Assembly (NCBI RefSeq): GCF_002101785.1
Contig: NZ_LQPJ01000127.1
Coordinates: 62,001 to 126,000 of the forward strand
Source: Mycobacterium palustre
GTDB lineage: Bacteria; Actinomycetota; Actinomycetes; Mycobacteriales; Mycobacteriaceae
Length of the DNA stretch: 64,000 bases
Reading direction: 5' to 3'
Notes under the pieces: model-generated
Told to the model about the DNA's origin: nothing
Databases searched by the model: none
Seen by the model: only the letters and a program-made list of their open reading frames with translations
Made by a program: the position numbers and the translations under genes
Shown: piece by piece, positions 19,910 to 29,882 of the stretch
Layout: each line of letters starts with the position of its first letter
Numbering within the stretch: the stretch's first letter is position 1

Positions 19910-20310
19910 AGGCCCGCACCCGACAGCGCAAGGCGCTCAGACTGAGCAAAACCCTTTCTCTGGCAACGACTTACGAACAGTGTCGTTAGATGGCGTTGGC
20001 TCGACGGGGCGGTGCGGTGCGCGCTCCCGGGCCGCGTCACCGATACTTTTGCCACGGCCACTGCAGCACCGGAGTAGCCAGGGCGCCACCGACTTGCGAC
20101 CACATTTCTTCTGGTTGATTGCAAATCTCACGCCGGGCATGCTTTGTCCCTAGATTCTTCGCGTGGTCTATGCGCTAAAAGTGACGCCGCTGTCGGCGTG
20201 CAAACGAGGCTGATGCCTTTGGGCCGGCGAATTGCATGCGGATTGAATGTATTACCGAATCGGGGGACCGGATTGAGCCAGTTGCACCGACGGCGGGCTG
20301 AGCAGGCCCC
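19910..20310. other. 401-base intergenic region before the mce operon
   Basis: No credible gene. It has an AT-richer stretch near 20100-20260 likely to hold the mce promoter (for example TATTAC around 20250). An inverted repeat (19965-19987) lies near its left end. Confidence 0.55.
19965..19987. promoter_or_regulatory. inverted repeat AACGAC-N11-GTCGTT
   Basis: AACGAC at 19965-19970 and GTCGTT at 19982-19987 are perfect complements. The 23-bp size suits a dimeric TetR or GntR regulator. It lies 56 bases after the desulfurase stop and 320 bases before yrbEA, so it could serve either as an mce operator or as a weak terminator stem. Confidence 0.3.
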
Positions 20311-21081
20311 ATGACGGCCGGCGCGGCCATCGCGAAGCCGATGAACGCGGTCGGCCAGTTCTTCTTGCTCAGCATCGAATCACTGGTTGCCGTGGTGCGG
20401 GAGCCGTGGGCATGGCGGGAGCTGCTCGAGCAGATCTGGTTTGTCGCACGGGTTTCGATCTTCCCGACGATCATGCTGTCGATCCCATACACCGTGCTCA
20501 TCGTCTTCGTCCTCAACATCCTGCTCGTCGAGATCGGCGCCGGTGACCTCTCTGGCGCCGGCGCCGCGCTGGCGTCGGTGACCCAGGTCGGGCCGGTCGT
20601 CACGGCAATGGCCGTGGCGGGCGCCGGATCGACCGCAATGTGTGCCGACCTCGGCGCGCGCACCATTCGCGAGGAAATCGACGCCATGAAGGTGATCGGC
20701 GTCAATCCGATTCAGGCGCTTGTCGTTCCGCGCATCATCGCCGCGACCTTCGTCGCGTTGCTGCTGTACTCGGTGGTCGCGGTCACCGGGCTGACGGGCA
20801 GCTACATCTTCGTGGTCTTCGTTCAGCACGTCACGCCGGGCGCCTTCATCGCGGGGATGACGCTGGTCACGGGACTGCCCCAGGTGGTGATCTCGCTCAT
20901 CAAGGCAACGCTTTTCGGAATGTCCGCCGGCCTGATCGCTTGCTACAAGGGCCTTTCGGTGGGCGGCGGCCCGACCGGTGTCGGCAACGCGGTCAACGAG
21001 ACCGTGGTGTTCTCCTTCATGGCGCTGTTCTTCATCAACATCGTGGTCACCGCGCTCGGGGTGAAGGTGACCGCCAAATGA
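20311..21081 (+). CDS. YrbEA: Mce-system ABC permease
   Basis: A 256-residue MlaE/YrbE-family integral membrane protein with about five hydrophobic segments. It has the family core in AMAVAGAGSTAMCADLGARTIREEIDAMKVIG (given in part) and the conserved ending GGPTGVGNAVNETVV. It pairs with YrbEB as the membrane channel through which an ATPase (MceG, encoded elsewhere) drives lipid uptake by Mce proteins. It is the first gene of a ten-gene operon and its stop overlaps the next start by ATGA. Confidence 0.93.
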   Translation: MTAGAAIAKPMNAVGQFFLLSIESLVAVVREPWAWRELLEQIWFVARVSIFPTIMLSIPYTVLIVFVLNILLVEIGAGDLSGAGAALASVTQVGPVVTAMAVAGAGSTAMCADLGARTIREEIDAMKVIGVNPIQALVVPRIIAATFVALLLYSVVAVTGLTGSYIFVVFVQHVTPGAFIAGMTLVTGLPQVVISLIKATLFGMSAGLIACYKGLSVGGGPTGVGNAVNETVVFSFMALFFINIVVTALGVKVTAK

Positions 21082-21926
21082 CCGAAGCCGCACGCGAGCC
21101 GCTGTGGTTTGTCGCGCTTGCCCCTCGCTTGGTTACCGCCGCGCGCAGGCTGGGCGAGCAGACCGAGTTCTACGGAAAATCGTTGGCCGCCACCGCCGAC
21201 GCGGTGCGGCGCTACCCGGGTGAGGTGCTGCGGCTGATCGCGGAGATGGGCATGGGCACCGGCGCGCTGGCGGTGATCGGGGGCACCGTCGGCATCATCG
21301 GCTTTTTGACGCTGACCACCGGCGCGCTGGTCGCGGTGCAGGGCTACGACACCTTGTCCAACATCGGCGTCGAGGCGCTCACCGGGTTCCTGTCGGCGTT
21401 CTTCAACGTCCGCATGATCGCACCCTGCACCGCGGGGGTGGCGCTGGCCGCCACGATCGGTGCGGGCACCACCGCTCAACTCGGCGCGATGCGCATCAAC
21501 GAGGAGATCGACGCGCTGGAGGTCATGGGCATCCGCTCGATCACCTACCTGTCGTCGACCCGGATCATCGCCGGGATCCTGGTCGTCATCCCGCTTTACG
21601 CCGTCGCCGTGCTGATGTCGTTCTTCGCGGCCAAGTTCGGCACCATTTACATCTACGGCCAATCCCGCGGCGTCTACGAGCATTACTTCTCCACCTTTTT
21701 GCGCCCCACCGACTTGTTCTGGTCTTTCCTGGCGGCGCTGACGATGGCCGCGGGCGTGATGGTCGTGCACACCTACTACGGCTTCACGGCGACGGGTGGC
21801 CCCGCGGGTGTGGGGGAGGCGGTCGGCCGGTCGGTGCGGTCTTCGATGATCGTGACGGCGTTTGTGTGCCTGATGATTTCGCTGTCCATCTACGGGCAGT
21901 CCGGCAACTTCAACCTGTCGGGATGA
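21078..21926 (+). CDS. YrbEB: Mce-system ABC permease
   Basis: A 282-residue MlaE/YrbE permease, the second subunit of the pair. The conserved EEIDALEVMGIRSITYL and GGPAGVGEAVGRSVRSS segments are present and hydrophobic helices cover most of the protein. The N-terminus (about 60 residues) is a soluble extension typical of YrbEB. ATG at 21078 overlaps the yrbEA stop; mceA starts 4 bases after its own stop. Confidence 0.93.
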   Translation: MTEAAREPLWFVALAPRLVTAARRLGEQTEFYGKSLAATADAVRRYPGEVLRLIAEMGMGTGALAVIGGTVGIIGFLTLTTGALVAVQGYDTLSNIGVEALTGFLSAFFNVRMIAPCTAGVALAATIGAGTTAQLGAMRINEEIDALEVMGIRSITYLSSTRIIAGILVVIPLYAVAVLMSFFAAKFGTIYIYGQSRGVYEHYFSTFLRPTDLFWSFLAALTMAAGVMVVHTYYGFTATGGPAGVGEAVGRSVRSSMIVTAFVCLMISLSIYGQSGNFNLSG

Positions 21927-21930
21927 CCGC

Positions 21931-23199
21931 GTGAGCATTCATCGAGACGGTGGCCCGGGCACGCGGAACAGACTCCGCCGCAGCAGGATCGACCCGATCT
22001 GGTGGGCGCCCACGCTGTTCATCGTCGTCGGCGTGCTGATCGCGCTGACCGCCGCGTCGTTTTCAGGCAAGTTCAACGAATTCGTCCCGCTCACACTGGT
22101 GTCCGACCGGGCCGGCCTGGTGATGGAACAAGGCGCGAAGGTCAAGCTGCGCGGAGTGCAGGTGGGCCAGGTCGCGTCGATCGGTACGGACGTCAACGCG
22201 GCCCAGCTGCGACTAAAGATCGACCCGGGTCCGTTCAAATACCTGCCGAGCAACCTCGAAGCCGAAATCAAGTCCACCACCGCGTTCGGATCCAAGTACG
22301 TCGACTTGATCGTGCCGGACCAACCCAGCCACACACCCCTGAAGCCGGGCGCGGTGTTGCACTCCCGCAACGTCACCGTCGAAGTCAACACGGTTTTCGA
22401 AAACCTGCAGGCGGTCGTCACGGCCCTCGACCCGGCCAAGCTGAACGCGGTCCTGTCGGCGTTCGCCGAAGCGGTGCGCGGCAAGGGTGAGCGGATCGGC
22501 CACGCCATCACCGATTCCAACAACCTGTTGCTGAGCGTCAACCCCCGCATGGAAACGATCCACCGGGACTGGCGATTGTTCGGCAAGACCGCCGCCACGT
22601 ATGCCGATGCCGCGCAAGACATCCTGTCGGTCCTCGACTCGGCGACCACCATCAGCAACACGCTCACCGAAAACCAGCGCTCGCTCGACACGCTGCTGTT
22701 GTCGGCGGCGGGCTTCAGCCAAGCCGGCATCAACGTCATCGGCCGAAACGAGGCCGACATCGTGCGATCCTTCAACCTCCTCGATCCGACCACCGTCCTG
22801 CTGAACAAGTACTCGCCGACGTATGCGTGCCTGTTCCAGGGCGCGCAATGGTATGTCGACCACGGCGGCCGAGACGCGTTGGGAGGCAACGGCTATTCGG
22901 TGATCCTCGACGCGGCGCTGCTGTTCGGCGACGACCCGTACCGGTATCCCAAGCACCTCCCCAAGGTCAACGCCACCGGCGGCCCGGGCGGCAAGCCCAG
23001 CTGCGGTTCACTGCCCGACCCGAGCGCCAACTTCCCGGTACGCGCGCTGGTCACCGACACCGGCTGGGGCGCAGCCCCGAACGAGATCCGCACCAACGTC
23101 GGCGTCGGCAATCCGTGGTGGGCCAACTGGTTCCCCGTCACGAAGAACCCGCCGGAACCGCCGCACTACTGGTACCGCGGGGGGCAGCCGCCGCCATGA
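21931..23199 (+). CDS. MceA family protein
   Basis: A 422-residue protein with one N-terminal membrane helix (WAPTLFIVVGVLIALTAA) after a basic start. An MlaD/MCE domain covers about residues 45-125 (LVMEQGAKVKLRGVQVGQV), and the helical needle region and the mammalian-cell-entry region follow. Mce proteins form a hetero-hexameric tube across the periplasm that carries lipids. The GTG at 21931 is the start and the gene ends in an ATGA overlap with mceB. Confidence 0.92.
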   Translation: MSIHRDGGPGTRNRLRRSRIDPIWWAPTLFIVVGVLIALTAASFSGKFNEFVPLTLVSDRAGLVMEQGAKVKLRGVQVGQVASIGTDVNAAQLRLKIDPGPFKYLPSNLEAEIKSTTAFGSKYVDLIVPDQPSHTPLKPGAVLHSRNVTVEVNTVFENLQAVVTALDPAKLNAVLSAFAEAVRGKGERIGHAITDSNNLLLSVNPRMETIHRDWRLFGKTAATYADAAQDILSVLDSATTISNTLTENQRSLDTLLLSAAGFSQAGINVIGRNEADIVRSFNLLDPTTVLLNKYSPTYACLFQGAQWYVDHGGRDALGGNGYSVILDAALLFGDDPYRYPKHLPKVNATGGPGGKPSCGSLPDPSANFPVRALVTDTGWGAAPNEIRTNVGVGNPWWANWFPVTKNPPEPPHYWYRGGQPPP

Positions 23200-24227
23200 A
23201 ACGACAAACGACGTTCGCCATCATCCTGCGCGTCGGGATCTTCACGGCGATCTGCGTGGTGTTCACGTTCTCGCTGATCGCCGTGTTCGGCCAGCTGCGC
23301 TTCGAGGACCGCACCGGGTATCAGGCGGTGTTCACCAACATCTCCGGCCTGAAGTCGGGCAACTTCGTGCGCATCGCCGGGGTCGAGGTCGGCAAGGTCG
23401 GCGACCTCACCCTGCATCGCGACGGCACGGTCACCGTGGGCTTCTCGGTGGACAAGGGGGTGCGGCTCACCGAGGGCACCAAAGCCGTTGTGCGCTACGA
23501 AAACCTGATCGGCGACCGCTATCTCGCCCTCGAAGAGGGCCCCGGCCCGCCGCGCCGGTTGCCACCGGGCGCCACGATCCCGCTGGCACGGACCGCGCCC
23601 GCGCTGGACATCGATGCGCTGATCGGAGGCTTCCGGCCGCTGTTCCGCGCGCTGGATCCCGATCAAGTCAACGCCCTGTCCGGCGAGCTGCTGCGGATCT
23701 TCCAGGGCCAGGGCGGCACCCTGGCCTCCGTGCTCGCGCAGACGTCGATGCTGACCTCGACGCTGGCCGGACGCGGCGAGCTGATCGGGGAGTTGATCGC
23801 CAACCTGAACACCGTGCTGCACACGTTCGGTGCCCGCGACCGCGAGTTCTCCGAGGGGCTGGACAAGTTGTCGGAGTTCGTGAATGGGTTGGCGCAGCGC
23901 AAGGACGACATCTCCACCGGGCTGGCCTACATCAACGCGGCGACCGGGTCGGTCACCGACCTGCTCGTCCAGGCCCGCCAGCCGATCAAGGACGTCGTGC
24001 GGGAAACCGACCGCATGTCGGGACAGGTGACGTCGGACCGCGACTACGTCGACAACCTGCTCAAGCAGCTGCCCGACATCTACCAGGTGCTGTCCCGGCA
24101 GGGCCTCAACGGCGACTACTTCGGCTTCTACTTCTGCGAGGTGCTGCTCAAGCTCAACGGCAAGGGGGGCAACCCGATCTTCGTCAAACTGTTCGGCCAG
24201 CCCAGCGGGCGGTGCACGCCACGATGA
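23196..24227 (+). CDS. MceB family protein
   Basis: A 343-residue Mce subunit with an N-terminal membrane anchor (IFTAICVVFTFSLIAVFG), an MCE domain (ISGLKSGNFVRIAGVEVGKVG), a long helical region and a short C-terminal tail with cysteines (FYFCEVLL, GRCTPR). ATG at 23196 overlaps the mceA stop. Its stop overlaps the mceC ATG. Confidence 0.92.
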   Translation: MKRQTTFAIILRVGIFTAICVVFTFSLIAVFGQLRFEDRTGYQAVFTNISGLKSGNFVRIAGVEVGKVGDLTLHRDGTVTVGFSVDKGVRLTEGTKAVVRYENLIGDRYLALEEGPGPPRRLPPGATIPLARTAPALDIDALIGGFRPLFRALDPDQVNALSGELLRIFQGQGGTLASVLAQTSMLTSTLAGRGELIGELIANLNTVLHTFGARDREFSEGLDKLSEFVNGLAQRKDDISTGLAYINAATGSVTDLLVQARQPIKDVVRETDRMSGQVTSDRDYVDNLLKQLPDIYQVLSRQGLNGDYFGFYFCEVLLKLNGKGGNPIFVKLFGQPSGRCTPR

Positions 24228-25393
24228 AGCTGCCCAAGATCAAACCGCTCGGAACACGAAGCCCCTTGGTGGTCGGGGTGATGGGCACCGCGATCGTCAC
24301 TTGCGTGGTCATCGCCGCATTCCAATACGACAAGCTGCCGTTCATCAAGGACACCAACGACTATTCGGCATACTTCTCCGAAGCCGGCGGCATCAAAACC
24401 GGCAGCACGGTTCGGGTCTCGGGGATGGGGGTCGGCAGGGTCTCCGACATCCGCTTGGAGGGCACCAAAATTCGCGTGGGCTTCACCGTGCGCAAGGGCA
24501 TCGAGCTGGGCGACCGCACGGAAGCGGCGATCAAAACCGAGACCGTGCTGGGCAGCAAGATGCTCGAGCTCACGTCGCGCGGCGAAGGCAAACTCAGCGG
24601 CACCATCCCGCTGCAACGCACGCGCTCGCCCTACGACCTTCCCGACGCGCTGGGCGACCTCACCACCACGATCAGCGGCCTGGACACCGCCCAATTGTCC
24701 TCGGCGCTGGCGACATTGGCCGACACGTTCAAGGAGACACCGGCGGACCTCAAGCCCGCGCTGCAGGGCGTGGCGCGGTTTTCCGACACCCTCAACCATC
24801 GGGACGCGCAGCTGCGCAGCCTGCTGGGTAACGCCAACAAGGTCTCGGGCGTGCTCGGGCGGCGCAGCCAACAGATCGCCACCCTGGTGGCCGACTCCAA
24901 CGCGCTGCTGGCGGCGCTGCTGGACGAACGCGATTCGCTCGACGCACTGATGAACAATCTGACCGCCGTGTCGCATCAGATCTCGGGGCTGGTCAACGAC
25001 AACCGCTCTCAGCTCAAGCCGGCCCTCGACAAGCTCAACGGGGTGCTGGAAATCCTGGACAACCGCAAGCAGGACCTGCAGGCCACGCTGCCCAAGTTCA
25101 AACGCTACGCGATGTCGTTCGGCGAATGCCTGGGCTCCGGACCGTTTTTCAAGGCCTACGTGGCCAACCTGATCCCCGGGCAGATCAGCGGACCGACAAT
25201 CGACGCGCGCATGTATGACCGGTTCTTGGATCCCAACCAGGGGCTGCCGTCGGAGTCGGTCGACCCGCCGACGGGCACCCCGCCGGTGCCGCCCGAGAAC
25301 GGACCCCACCCGATCTGGTCCCAGCCGCCCTCGCCCGGGCCCGCGCCGGGCCCCCCGCCCGAGCCAGCATCCGCGGAAACGGGCGGCCAGTGA
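24224..25393 (+). CDS. MceC family protein
   Basis: A 389-residue Mce subunit. The membrane anchor is VVGVMGTAIVTCVVIAAF and the MCE domain includes GIKTGSTVRVSGMGVGRVSD. A helical region follows, and the last 45 residues are very Pro-rich (PPTGTPPVPPENGPHPIW), as usual for MceC. The ATG at 24224 (ATGA overlap with mceB) is preferred over an in-frame GTG at 24212. Confidence 0.92.
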   Translation: MKLPKIKPLGTRSPLVVGVMGTAIVTCVVIAAFQYDKLPFIKDTNDYSAYFSEAGGIKTGSTVRVSGMGVGRVSDIRLEGTKIRVGFTVRKGIELGDRTEAAIKTETVLGSKMLELTSRGEGKLSGTIPLQRTRSPYDLPDALGDLTTTISGLDTAQLSSALATLADTFKETPADLKPALQGVARFSDTLNHRDAQLRSLLGNANKVSGVLGRRSQQIATLVADSNALLAALLDERDSLDALMNNLTAVSHQISGLVNDNRSQLKPALDKLNGVLEILDNRKQDLQATLPKFKRYAMSFGECLGSGPFFKAYVANLIPGQISGPTIDARMYDRFLDPNQGLPSESVDPPTGTPPVPPENGPHPIWSQPPSPGPAPGPPPEPASAETGGQ

Positions 25394-26700
25394 TAAGCCG
25401 TCGCACCCTGCGGGCGCTGACCGGCATCAGCCTGGCCGCGACCCTGGTCGTAGCCTCGGTCCTGGTCGGCCCCAAGCTGTTCAGCAAGGCGCAGATGAAC
25501 AGCTACACAGCGTATTTCGCCGAGTCCAACGGGCTGTTCGTCGGCGACGAGGTGCGCATCCTCGGCGTCGCCGTCGGCGTGGTGGACAAGATCGAGCCAC
25601 AGCCCGCCGGCGCCAAGGTGACGTTCTTTGTGGACAAGCAGTACGCGGTGCCGGCCGACGCCCGCGCCGCGATCCTGTCGCCGTCGCTGGTGACCTCGCG
25701 CGCGATCCAGCTCGTCCCGGCCTACTCCGGCGGGCCCAAGCTGAGCCCGGGCGCCTCGATCCCGTTGAGCCGCACCGCGGTCCCCGTCGAGTGGGACGAC
25801 TTCCGCAGGCAGCTCGAAAAGCTGACCGACGCCCTGCAGCCCGCCGCTCCCGGCGGGGTGAACTCGGTCGGAGAGTTCATCAACTCGGCCGCCGACAACC
25901 TGCGCGGCGAGGGTGACACCGCCCGCGACACGGTGCTCAAGCTCTCCGAGGCCATTTCGGCGCTCGGCGACCACGCCGACGACATCTTCAGCACCGTGCG
26001 CAACCTGCAGCTGCTGGTGTCGGCGCTGCACTCCAGCAGCGACCTGCTGGCCTCGTTCAACGAAAACCTGGCCGGCGTGACGACGGTGCTGAGCAACACC
26101 CCCAACGAGGTTGCCAACGCGGTGAAGGGCCTCGACGGGGCGCTCACCGACCTGCGCGACTTCCTGGCCGAAAACCGGGAATCGATCGGCGTCACGTTCG
26201 ACCGGTTGGGTTCCATCACCACCGCGCTCAACGACAGCCGCGGCGATATCAAGCAGATCCTGCACATCGCCCCGACCGTGTTCCAGAACTTCCTCAACAT
26301 CTACCAGCCGGCGCAGAGCGCAATGACCGGCATCATGGCGCTCAACAACTTCGCCGACATCCCGCAATGGATCTGCAGCTCGATCGAGGCCGCCTCCCGG
26401 GCGCGCCTGGACCGGGTGTCCAAGCTGTGCCTGCAATACGTCAACCCGATCATCAAAAACCGCATCTACAACTATCTTCCGTTCGGCCTCAACCCGTTCG
26501 TCGGGACGCAGGCCCGGCCGAACGAGATCACTTACAGCGAGGACCGGCTGCGGCCCGGCTACACGCCGCCCGAAGCGCCCCCGCCCGACGTTGCCCCTCC
26601 GCAGCCGCCGGCGCCCGCCGAGGCGCCGCCGGCGCCGCACGGCACGGTCGACTCGACGCAGGTGCTGCGCGACCTGATGCTGCCGACGGGAACGTCGTGA
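25390..26700 (+). CDS. MceD family protein
   Basis: A 436-residue Mce subunit with an N-terminal anchor (GISLAATLVVASVLVG), an MCE domain (GLFVGDEVRILGVAVGVVDKI), a long helical part and a Pro/Ala-rich tail (APPPDVAPPQPPAPAEAPPAP in part). The GTG at 25390 overlaps the previous stop and the stop overlaps the mceE GTG. Confidence 0.92.
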   Translation: MISRRTLRALTGISLAATLVVASVLVGPKLFSKAQMNSYTAYFAESNGLFVGDEVRILGVAVGVVDKIEPQPAGAKVTFFVDKQYAVPADARAAILSPSLVTSRAIQLVPAYSGGPKLSPGASIPLSRTAVPVEWDDFRRQLEKLTDALQPAAPGGVNSVGEFINSAADNLRGEGDTARDTVLKLSEAISALGDHADDIFSTVRNLQLLVSALHSSSDLLASFNENLAGVTTVLSNTPNEVANAVKGLDGALTDLRDFLAENRESIGVTFDRLGSITTALNDSRGDIKQILHIAPTVFQNFLNIYQPAQSAMTGIMALNNFADIPQWICSSIEAASRARLDRVSKLCLQYVNPIIKNRIYNYLPFGLNPFVGTQARPNEITYSEDRLRPGYTPPEAPPPDVAPPQPPAPAEAPPAPHGTVDSTQVLRDLMLPTGTS

Positions 26701-27818
26701 GGCGCGCGGTGCTTTCGGCGCTCTGCCTTGCCGGCATCGCCGCGCTGCCGGCCTGCGGATGGAAGGGGCTGAACTCGTTCACGCTGCCCGGCACCGCCGG
26801 CGGCGGCCCGGGCTCCTACACGATCCAGGCGCAGCTGCCCGACGTGGTCACCATTCAGGAGAACACCCGCGTCCGCGTCGACGACGTCAACGTCGGCAAC
26901 GTCACGAAGATCGAGCTGCAGGACTGGCACGCCCTGGTCACCATGCGGATCAACGGCGACGTCCGCCTACCCGCCAACGCGACCGCCAAGCTCGGGCAGA
27001 CCAGCCTGCTGGGCTCGATGCACATCGAACTCGCGCCCCCCAAGGACGAGCCGCCGGTCGGGCAACTCAAAGACGGCTCGGTGATCCCGTTGTCGCATGC
27101 GAGCATGTACCCGACCACCGAGCAGACCCTGGCGTCGGTGTCGATACTGCTCAACGGCGGCGGGCTGGGCCAGCTGCAGGAGATCACCCAGGCGATCGCC
27201 AAGGCGTTCGCCGGCCGCGAAAACGACATGCGCAGCCTGCTTTCCCAGCTCGACCAATTCATCGCCGGCACCAACGCCCAGACCGACGACATCATCGCGG
27301 CCTCCGAAAACCTCAACTCGCTGGCGGGCCAGGTCGCCGCCCAAGACCACGTCGTCGACCGGGCGCTGACGACGGTGCCGAAAGCGCTTGCCGTACTGGC
27401 CGACGAGCGGACCAAGATCGCCGAGGCCATCGATCAGCTGGGCAAGTTCAGCGCGATCGCGGCCGACACCATCCACCAGAGCAGGGAATCCCTGGTCAAC
27501 AACCTGCGCAACATCGCGCCGGTGTTGCGGTCGCTCGCCGACGCCGGACCGGCGCTCACCAAGGGCCTGGACGGTTTGGTGACCTACCCGTGGCCGGCGT
27601 CGACGGTGCGGAACTGGTTCCGCGGCGACTACGCCAACCTCACCCTCGTCGTCGACCTGACGTTGAGCCGCATCGACCAGGGGCTCTTCACCGGGTCACG
27701 CTGGGAAGGCAACCTCACCCAGCTGGAGTTGCAGTGGGGCCGCACGATCGGCATGCAGCCCAGCCCGGCGACGGCCGGCAACCCGCTGACCTATCCGTAC
27801 CATTTCGGGGGGTACTGA
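26697..27818 (+). CDS. MceE family lipoprotein
   Basis: A 373-residue Mce subunit. Instead of a simple anchor it has a lipoprotein signal with lipobox LPAC (Cys20), the mark of MceE (LprK-type) subunits. The MCE domain contains VTIQENTRVRVDDVNVGNVTKIE. The GTG at 26697 overlaps the mceD stop, and the next gene starts inside its stop codon (TGATG). Confidence 0.92.
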   Translation: MRRAVLSALCLAGIAALPACGWKGLNSFTLPGTAGGGPGSYTIQAQLPDVVTIQENTRVRVDDVNVGNVTKIELQDWHALVTMRINGDVRLPANATAKLGQTSLLGSMHIELAPPKDEPPVGQLKDGSVIPLSHASMYPTTEQTLASVSILLNGGGLGQLQEITQAIAKAFAGRENDMRSLLSQLDQFIAGTNAQTDDIIAASENLNSLAGQVAAQDHVVDRALTTVPKALAVLADERTKIAEAIDQLGKFSAIAADTIHQSRESLVNNLRNIAPVLRSLADAGPALTKGLDGLVTYPWPASTVRNWFRGDYANLTLVVDLTLSRIDQGLFTGSRWEGNLTQLELQWGRTIGMQPSPATAGNPLTYPYHFGGY

Positions 27819-29290
27819 TGCTGCGCCTGAACCGCCGCACGTGGATCCAGTTGTCGGTCTTGACGCTGGTGACCGTGGTGTCTTGTGGCGCAATGGCATT
27901 CAACTTCATGAAGCTGCCGGCGACCGTGTTCGGCATCGGGGAGTACCGGGTGACGGTCGACCTTCCGCAGTCGGGCGGGCTCTACCCGACGTCCGTTGTC
28001 ACGTATCGCGGCACCGACGTGGGGCAGGTCAAGTCGGTCGAAGTCACCGCGACCGGGGTGCGCGCGGTGCTGGCCCTGCGCTCCGGGGTCGAGGTGCCCT
28101 CCGACGTCCAGGCCTCCGTGCACAGCCGCTCGGCGATCGGCGAACAGTACATCGAGCTCACGCCGCGGCCCGGCCAGGACGGGGAGCATGCGCGCTCGCT
28201 GCGCGCCGGCGACGTCATCCCCGCGGGCCGCGTCGACGTGCCCGTCGACATCGGCCGCTTGCTGGACCTGACCAACCGTGCCCTGCAAGCGATTCCGCGT
28301 GACAACCTGCGCACGGTGATCGACGAGTCCGACCGCGCCGTCAGCGGCCTCGGGCCGGAGCTGTCGCGAATCGTCGACGGGTCGACCGCCCTCGCGAGTG
28401 CCGGGGGCCGCACCGTCGACCCGCTCGCCACCTTGATCGACCAGGCGCCCGCGGTGCTCGACTCCCAGGTGCGGACGTCCGACGCCATCGCCACGTGGGC
28501 CAATCGGGCCGCGGCCATCACCGCCCAGTTCAAGGCGCAAGACGCGGCTCTGCGAGAGTTGTTGACGCAGGGCACATCCGGGGTGGCGGAGGGGCGCGCG
28601 CTGTTGGACCGGGTCGCGCCGGCGCTCCCGGTGTTGTTCGCCAATTTGGTGAGCCTGGGTGACATCGCCGTGGTCTACCGGCACGACATCGAACAGCTGC
28701 TGGTGCTGCTTCCGCAGGGCATCGCCGCCATGGCGGCCATCGTCGTGCCCAGCTCCAACGCCAAGCAGGAGTACCGGGGCGCCCAACTGGACTTCAACCT
28801 CAACGTCAACCTGCCGCCCCCCTGCACCACGGGATACCTGCCGCCCACCCAGCGCCGCTCGCCGGCCAGCGTGGACGCCCCGGACCGTCCCGCCGCGGAC
28901 TTGTACTGCCGGGTGCCGCAAGATTCGGAGTTCAATGTCCGTGGCGTGCGCAACATTCCGTGCGAGGCAAAACCGTGGAAGCGGGCGCCGACGGTCGAGC
29001 TGTGCGAAAGCGACGAGGAGTACGTGCCGCTCAACGACGGCTACAACTGGAAGGGAGATCCCAACGCCACCTACAGCGGCCAGGGCGTGCCGATGTATCC
29101 GCCGGGCCAAGACCCGCGGCTGCCGCCCCCGCGGGGCACCGCGCCGGCGGGCCCGCCCCCTCTTGCGGTCGCGACCTACGATCCCGCCACCGGCGACTAC
29201 ATCGGTCCCGATGGACACCGCTACACCGAGGCGGACCTGGCGCACCCGCGCGCCAAAAACTGGCAGTCCCTGCTGGTTCCGCCGCAGTAA
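27818..29290 (+). CDS. MceF family protein
   Basis: A 490-residue protein, the largest Mce subunit here. It has an N-terminal anchor (LSVLTLVTVVSCGAMAFNF) and an MCE domain (GLYPTSVVTYRGTDVGQVKSVE). The extended C-terminal domain contains conserved cysteines (PPPCTTGYLPP, LYCRVPQ, IPCEAKPW, ELCESDEE) and ends in a Pro/Gly-rich tail with YDPATGDYIGPDGHRY. The end of the tube facing the outer membrane is usually assigned to MceF-type tails. This is the last of the six mce genes. Confidence 0.92.
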   Translation: MLRLNRRTWIQLSVLTLVTVVSCGAMAFNFMKLPATVFGIGEYRVTVDLPQSGGLYPTSVVTYRGTDVGQVKSVEVTATGVRAVLALRSGVEVPSDVQASVHSRSAIGEQYIELTPRPGQDGEHARSLRAGDVIPAGRVDVPVDIGRLLDLTNRALQAIPRDNLRTVIDESDRAVSGLGPELSRIVDGSTALASAGGRTVDPLATLIDQAPAVLDSQVRTSDAIATWANRAAAITAQFKAQDAALRELLTQGTSGVAEGRALLDRVAPALPVLFANLVSLGDIAVVYRHDIEQLLVLLPQGIAAMAAIVVPSSNAKQEYRGAQLDFNLNVNLPPPCTTGYLPPTQRRSPASVDAPDRPAADLYCRVPQDSEFNVRGVRNIPCEAKPWKRAPTVELCESDEEYVPLNDGYNWKGDPNATYSGQGVPMYPPGQDPRLPPPRGTAPAGPPPLAVATYDPATGDYIGPDGHRYTEADLAHPRAKNWQSLLVPPQ

Positions 29291-29306
29291 AACCCGAAGG
29301 AGCACG

Positions 29307-29882
29307 ATGGCCGAACAGGCTGAAGACGCCCAAACCCCCGACACGGCCGAAAGCGGATCCGAAAACCGGCCGGCACGCTGGCGGCGCCGGGTGACCCCTC
29401 GGCTCCCGCGCGCGGCACGGCCGCTGGTCGCCAGCGCCGTGGTCGTCGCCAGCCTGGCCGGACTGGCGGGCTGGCTGGGCTACCGCGCCTACCAAGAGCA
29501 CGTCGCAAACGCCAAGCGGGACCTGTTCGTTCAGGTCGCCCGCCAGGGCGCGGTGAACCTCACCACCATCAACTACACCGAGGCCGACTCCGACGTCCAA
29601 CGGATCCTCGATTTGTCGACCGGCGCCTTCCGCGACGACTTCGCGCAACGGTCCAAGCCGTTCGTCGACGTCGTCAAGGCTGCGCAGTCCAAATCCGAAG
29701 GCACCGTCACCGACGCGGGCCTGGAATCGCAGCGCGGTGACTCGGCGCAGGTGCTGGTGGCGGTCGCCGTCAAGTCCCGCACCGCCGGTGGGGAGGAGGC
29801 GCCGCGGGAATGGCGGATGCGGATCGAGGTCCGGTCGGTCGGCGCGGACGCCAAGGTGTCGAACGTGGTGTTCGTGCCATGA
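29307..29882 (+). CDS. Mce-associated membrane protein (Mas)
   Basis: A 191-residue protein with an acidic then basic N-terminus, one transmembrane helix (VASAVVVASLAGLAGWLGY) and an exported NTF2-like domain of about 120 residues ending VSNVVFVP. Mas proteins follow mce operons and are thought to stabilise or assist the transporter. It has its own ribosome binding site (GAAGGA), 16 bases after mceF. Its stop overlaps the next start. Confidence 0.85.
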   Translation: MAEQAEDAQTPDTAESGSENRPARWRRRVTPRLPRAARPLVASAVVVASLAGLAGWLGYRAYQEHVANAKRDLFVQVARQGAVNLTTINYTEADSDVQRILDLSTGAFRDDFAQRSKPFVDVVKAAQSKSEGTVTDAGLESQRGDSAQVLVAVAVKSRTAGGEEAPREWRMRIEVRSVGADAKVSNVVFVP

